From positions 1,645,233 through 1,709,232 of the forward strand of contig CP003316.1 in the NCBI GenBank assembly GCA_000247545.1: DNA of 64,000 nt. The letters run 5' to 3'. A model generated the notes under the pieces. The model did not search any database and had not been told where the DNA came from. It saw only the letters and a program-made list of their open reading frames with translations. The stretch comes from Pyrobaculum oguniense TE7. GTDB taxonomy: Archaea; Thermoproteota; Thermoprotei; Thermoproteales; Thermoproteaceae. The position numbers and the translations under genes are program-made. This document shows, piece after piece, positions 60,574-64,000 of this stretch. Position 1 is the stretch's first letter; every line of letters starts with the position of its first letter.

Positions 60574-60672
60574 AGATCCAAGACATGTGTGAGTATATAT
60601 GTCTTTGCCCAGTCGCTACGCCGGCTTACCGAATGGCGAGAGACGGTGGATTGGCTGGCTTCAGGAAAATGG

Positions 60673-60747
60673 CGGGCCCGATGGGATTTGAACCCACGAC
60701 CTACGGCTTAGAAGGCCGCCGCTCTATCCAGGCTGAGCTACGGGCCC
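60673..60747 (-). tRNA. tRNA-Arg (TCT), second copy
   Basis: 75 nt, identical to 39497-39571 in sequence and orientation, with anticodon UCU. Identity stops within about 2 nt on each side, apart from the promoter. Confidence 0.95.
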
Positions 60748-60770
60748 TTGTCACATTGACAAGGCGTTAT

Positions 60771-60785
60771 TTTAAGCTTTTCTCC
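60771..60785 (-). promoter_or_regulatory. tRNA-Arg promoter (BRE + TATA), second copy
   Basis: GGAGAAAAGCTTAAA on the minus strand, about 24-38 nt upstream of the tRNA 5' end. Confidence 0.7.
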
Positions 60786-60847
60786 ATACAGCTCACCAGA
60801 TTAATGCGATGAAGTATCGACGGCAGTAGCCCAACGTGGATACGCTT

Positions 60848-61705
60848 TTACACATCCCCGGGCAAATCTCCGAGACGGCGCGGCGGGGTCATTTTTAGGC
60901 GGAGCTCCTCCTCGGCGTCGAGATCGCGCCTAAACCTCCTGGCGAGGGTCAGCCTAAGCCTGTACCTCAGCCTGTCGCCGTCGCCGACAACGTAGTCGTC
61001 TGTCATATTGAAGAAGCCGCCTGGAGGGGCGCCTAGGGCCTCCAAGATCTGCAAAACATCGGAACGGCTTGGCACGCCTTTCGTAATTACCAGCACGGGC
61101 TCTGGGCCTCGGACCGGACGCCACGTAAACGCAACTGATTGGTTCGGCTTAGCCCTGGCCACCACCTCCTTCATCCTCGCCCTGCTGAGGAAGACGTCGT
61201 GTTCTCTTACGAGCTCCAGCCTGGCCTCCGAGTCATCTGGGGCGTAGAGCGATGGGTGGCCCTCCAGCCCGCCCTCAGTTCTGCTGATTGAGAGATACGC
61301 CGACCTCTCGCCGTCTGAGACGCTGAGCTGGGCCCTCCCCACCTCCACGGCGTAGTCCCCCACCCATTTTGTGAAGTACATCACCCACATGTCTGAGCCG
61401 TAGGCCACGTTCAGCTGGGCCCCCGAGGCCATTAGAACGCCCATATTGTCCACCGCAAGACCCGAGGCGGGGGCACGTGGCAGGTTGAAGAGGGCGTCGC
61501 CCCCCCACCCCCACCACCGGCGGCTCCTCGCTCACATCCAACATGGAGAGGCTCGCCCTGAACTCCTTCCCGCTGAAGTACTGGAGCGATGCTAGCCGAC
61601 CAGCACCGACCTAAGCCTGCCCATCCCCGTGACGGATACGGAGACCCAACCGCCGTCGTATTTCGCCGAGATACCCTCGAACTGGGCCAGGTTTAAAACC
61701 TTCAC
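60848..61705 (-). pseudogene. Frameshifted gene of unknown family downstream of an HTH regulator
   Basis: GTG 61705 has a TATA box (TTATATAT, 61726-61733) at the right distance and gives LNLAQFEGISAKYDGGWVSV up to a TAG near 61610. Another frame carries on (SLQYFSGKEFRASLSMLDVS), and after a C7/G7 run near 61500 the third frame gives DALFNLPRAPASGLAVDNMG and runs open to 60848. Joined, the protein is about 285 residues, rich in beta strands. The second lesion is in a homopolymer and could be a sequencing error; the first is not. No family recognised. Confidence 0.6.
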
Positions 61706-61734
61706 CGTGGTGTGTAGGTGGGGGGATATATAAG

Positions 61735-62517
61735 CTATATGCCGGGGGGCGGCCTCAGCTCGTAGCGCCTAAGGACGTAGATCCTGGCCTTCGGATCCGC
61801 GGCCTTCACCCTCTTGGCGTAGTCAGAGGCTGAGCCGAGGTCTGGGAAAGCCGCGGCGTAGAAGCCAACGGCGGCCGCAAAGCAACGGAAGAACTTTGAG
61901 GTCGTGGCGGGGGGCAGGTCGGACACCACCGCGAGGGCCGCGATGCCCGCCTTTTCGAGATTCACCCAGTAGGTGTAGTTGACGTTTCTCCTCGCCCACG
62001 CGAGTAGGGACCTCGCCTTGGTCTTCGGCAACCCCAGCTCCTCCACCAAGTCCGTCGAAGATATTGTGGGGTTGGACACAAGCCTCCTCAGGGCCTCCTT
62101 CTGGAGGGGGGTGAGCCTCTTCGGCGCCAGGCCCGGCACAAGCCACGGCTTGCCGTACTTGGCGGAGAGGGCCTCCAACTCGTCGAAGGTCTGGAAGGGC
62201 ACGCCGAAGACGTAGTGCCCCTCCAGCGTCTCGAACTTGAGAACCGTGTAGTCCTTGGGCTCCGACTCCGAGTAGAAAAAGGCGTAGTAGAGCCCCGCGA
62301 GGTCGGGCCTCACGTAGATCATAGGCGCCCCCACAAACCCCTCCTCCCTCAGCCTCTTAATGGCGTACCACACCGTCTGCCGGTTCATCCCCAGCTTCCG
62401 GGCAATGGCGCTGGGGGTGGCCCAGCTCTCCGTGAGAAGCATCACCAAGATCCTCCTCTCGTCGTAAGACAGCAACTCCACTAACCTATGTCTGTCGTCA
62501 CTATTAAACCTTTTCAT
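61735..62517 (-). CDS. Transcription regulator with two winged-helix domains
   Basis: A 260-residue protein from ATG 62517. The first HTH is clear (LVMLLTESWATPSAIARKLG, then NRQTVWYAIKRLREEGFVG), a ligand-binding-like middle part follows (AFFYSESEPKDYTVLKFETL), then a second HTH (LRRLVSNPTISSTDLVEELG, PKTKARSLLAWARRNVN). The layout resembles archaeal Bat/TrmB-like or Lrp-like regulators. It ends 30 nt before the frameshifted gene downstream and may control it. Confidence 0.75.
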   Translation of the reverse strand: MKRFNSDDRHRLVELLSYDERRILVMLLTESWATPSAIARKLGMNRQTVWYAIKRLREEGFVGAPMIYVRPDLAGLYYAFFYSESEPKDYTVLKFETLEGHYVFGVPFQTFDELEALSAKYGKPWLVPGLAPKRLTPLQKEALRRLVSNPTISSTDLVEELGLPKTKARSLLAWARRNVNYTYWVNLEKAGIAALAVVSDLPPATTSKFFRCFAAAVGFYAAAFPDLGSASDYAKRVKAADPKARIYVLRRYELRPPPGI

Positions 62518-62629
62518 AAGAAGGCAGAAACAAGCATATGTCAATGTTTGTTACAAACTTCTTGACGCAGGCACAAGTACGATAGCCGCCCTCAGAAAAC
62601 GCTTAAAAACACGGCGCCTCCGGCAGATC

Positions 62630-63190
62630 ATGTCAGAGCTGGAGGGGCTTCTGGAACTCCAGGCAGGATTCAAGTTGCAGGCATACGCCGTCATCGGCCT
62701 CTTGGCATTGATACCTCTCGCCGTCGTGCTGGGACTAGCAAGCCTGGCCCTGGCAGTCATCGTAATAGTCGTAGTTGCAATCGTCGTGGTGCTTGCCAAT
62801 CTCTTTGCCCTAATTCCCATATGGAGAGGGTACAGCGAAGTTTTTGGGAGGGGTAGCCTACCCGCCGTAGGCGCTGAACTGGGGTTAATCGCCGCGGCGG
62901 TGGGATTGCTCTCCCTACTCGCTTCTGCTCTGTGGCCGCCGGCGGGGGACTTGATCAACCTAGCGGCGGGGGTCCTCGGATTCGTCAGCTACGTCCTCGC
63001 CTACATCATAGGCGCGCGCCAGCTCTACCTAAAATACGAGGTTGACAGCTTCCACACAGCGTTTATCCTCTTTGTACTCATCTTCCTCGTGATACCCCCA
63101 ATAATAGGGATCTGGCTCATGTACAAAGGTTCAAGGGATGCTATTCGAAAGATAGAGCAGAGTGGGCCGCCTCGCCCTCCTTCTAGCTAG
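62630..63190 (+). CDS. DUF973/DUF996-like membrane protein
   Basis: A 186-residue protein with five or six membrane helices: two long ones near the N-terminus (AYAVIGLLALIPLAVVLGLA; ALAVIVIVVVAIVVVLANLF), further ones around residues 87-105 and 115-130, and a closing pattern FHTAFILFVLIFLVIPPIIG with WLMYKGSRDAIRKIEQ. Small membrane proteins of this build are annotated DUF973/DUF996 in Thermoproteales. TATA-like CTTAAAAACA lies about 22-30 nt before the ATG. Function unknown. Confidence 0.65.
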   Translation: MSELEGLLELQAGFKLQAYAVIGLLALIPLAVVLGLASLALAVIVIVVVAIVVVLANLFALIPIWRGYSEVFGRGSLPAVGAELGLIAAAVGLLSLLASALWPPAGDLINLAAGVLGFVSYVLAYIIGARQLYLKYEVDSFHTAFILFVLIFLVIPPIIGIWLMYKGSRDAIRKIEQSGPPRPPSS

Positions 63191-63303
63191 CGTTTACAAA
63201 CTACGCAAGGCCGGCCAGACGAGCGGGCAGTCCCCACCGCACAATTAAAAGTATAGACACGGGGTTTGCTACGTCCGAGACGGTGGGGCTGTCGTAGCTG
63301 AGG

Positions 63304-63891
63304 GTGGGGTTTAGGATTCTGCTGAACGCCGACTCGGTGTTGGCTGTCAGCGTCGCGACGGCCTTAGCCGTGTCGAGCGAGGTGAACCTGGTACTATTGG
63401 CTGTGCAAGTCGCTAACCTCGCCGGTGGCGCCGCTGTCTTTGGAAGCGCGCGCCAACTCCGTGCTGGCTACGCCGCTGTGCTTAGATCGATTAGCGAGCC
63501 TGCCGCTGGCGCTGAGATCTTGCTCATCGCCTCGGCGCTTTACACGGCACTGATGGCGTTGCCGCAACTTCTTTTCGTGCATTTCGGCTGGTTAGGCTGT
63601 GCCGCCGTGTTGGCAGTTCTGTTAGCCGGGCTCGTCGGCTACGTAAAGGCGTATATCGCGGGTGCGGGACGCTCTATGAAAAATAATGTAGAATACTTCC
63701 GCATCGCTTACATCCTCTTCGCGCTCTTCATCTTAGTACTCCCAACCATAGCGGCCCTCTGGCTAATGACCAAAGGTCTCGGAGAGACAAAGAGAAAACT
63801 CTCGCACGCCTATGTGGACAGTCGTCAAGCAAGGCATGGATCCTCCCCGAATCGTCACGCCAAAACACCAAGTCCATACCCCACGGCATAA
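63304..63891 (+). CDS. Membrane protein related to the 62630 gene
   Basis: A 195-residue frame with GTG-type start. The end shares the pattern of its neighbour: FRIAYILFALFILVLPTIAA, WLMTKGLGETKRKL. The first ~40 residues are weakly conserved and the true start may be further downstream or upstream (coding-like sequence without start precedes it). After about residue 165 the frame leaves the family and becomes Ser/His/Pro-rich, running antisense through a Rieske-like fragment. Confidence 0.55.
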   Translation: MGFRILLNADSVLAVSVATALAVSSEVNLVLLAVQVANLAGGAAVFGSARQLRAGYAAVLRSISEPAAGAEILLIASALYTALMALPQLLFVHFGWLGCAAVLAVLLAGLVGYVKAYIAGAGRSMKNNVEYFRIAYILFALFILVLPTIAALWLMTKGLGETKRKLSHAYVDSRQARHGSSPNRHAKTPSPYPTA

Positions 63892-63946
63892 CACGCTGAT
63901 TTTGTCCCGCGGTGCACCTTCTCAGCTTTAACAGGTCATATTTCAA
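63772..63946 (-). pseudogene. Fragment of a Rieske-type oxygenase
   Basis: On the minus strand, GMDLVFWRDDSGRIHALLDD then CPHRRARV is the N-terminal half of a Rieske [2Fe-2S] domain (the first Cys-x-His pair, normally followed by GxL). The sequence loses similarity after RARVFSL, and the second Cys/His pair is missing, so only a scrap is present, overlapping the tail of the plus-strand membrane protein gene. Confidence 0.5.
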
Positions 63947-64000
63947 TTATCCTCACGGCTGTTATATGGAGAGAGTTGAAATAACGCTTTGAACACGGCA

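Noticed and set aside
39497-60747. Integrase or transposase inside the tRNA-bounded block
   Set aside because: No tyrosine or serine recombinase, DDE transposase or TnpB-like pattern seen, so integration is left as a hypothesis.
1-64000. CRISPR arrays
   Set aside because: I looked for regularly spaced 24-37 bp repeats and for Pyrobaculum-type repeats ending in TTGAAAC/TTGAAAG; none found. The GAGAGAGTTGAAAT near 63970 is single.

Overview
The window reads as a chromosome segment of a hyperthermophilic crenarchaeon of the order Thermoproteales, most likely Pyrobaculum or a close relative. The basis is: a PaREP1-family gene, archaeal aIF2-beta and TmcA, short A/T-rich TATA boxes about 23-28 nt before many start codons (leaderless transcripts), GTG/TTG starts, an intron in tRNA-Tyr, many HEPN/MNT and PIN modules, and a fused hydroxyacyl-CoA dehydrogenase/enoyl-CoA hydratase like that of the dicarboxylate/4-hydroxybutyrate cycle. 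The species cannot be fixed from sequence alone.

Layout. 1-6.4 kb: two EamA transporters, a HEPN/MNT pair, an MqnD-like gene, tmcA and aIF2-beta. 6.4-14.6 kb: acyl-CoA block with DUF35 protein, thiolase and acyl-CoA dehydrogenase on the minus strand, and CoA ligase, aldo/keto reductase and the fused dehydrogenase/hydratase on the plus strand. 14.7-16.9 kb: a 57-residue CDGSH iron-sulfur protein, an M42 aminopeptidase broken by two frameshifts, and a PhoU-like gene. 17-21.6 kb: complete branched-chain amino-acid (Liv) ABC transporter. 21.7-27.7 kb: phosphate (Pst) ABC transporter, PaREP1 and an AbrB/PhoU-type regulator. A 10-bp palindrome, TTCGTATGAA, sits just upstream of the TATA box of pstB, pstS and the regulator at the same distance from each start, and looks like the Pho-regulon operator. 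28.1-29.6 kb: decayed NRAMP metal transporter plus decayed DtxR-type regulator. 29.9-33.4 kb: roadblock/LC7 and V4R-like proteins and a second AbrB/PhoU gene. 33.5 kb: intron-containing tRNA-Tyr. 33.8-38.8 kb: uncharacterised set with a SWIM zinc-finger protein, a PIN-like protein, an exported sequon-rich protein and four membrane proteins.

39.5-60.7 kb lies between two identical tRNA-Arg(TCT) genes in the same orientation. It holds a PIN toxin flanked by two paralogous antitoxin-like genes, membrane proteins, a decayed gene, a sugar-type ABC transporter with two paralogous binding proteins, a four-gene carotenoid operon (crtI, crtB, UbiA-type elongase, glycosyltransferase), cstA, a Get3/ArsA operon, an acyl-CoA dehydrogenase fragment and a VapBC pair. 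60.8-64 kb: a frameshifted unknown gene, a two-HTH regulator, two related membrane proteins and a Rieske-type fragment at the edge.

Functionally the window combines fatty-acid/acyl-CoA and autotrophic carbon metabolism, phosphate and amino-acid uptake with local regulators, and a carotenoid pathway that would make an acyclic, elongated, glycosylated pigment. Several genes are broken by point lesions. Some lie in G runs, so sequencing error has to be kept in mind for those, but the NRAMP, DtxR and acyl-CoA dehydrogenase copies carry several independent lesions and are real pseudogenes.
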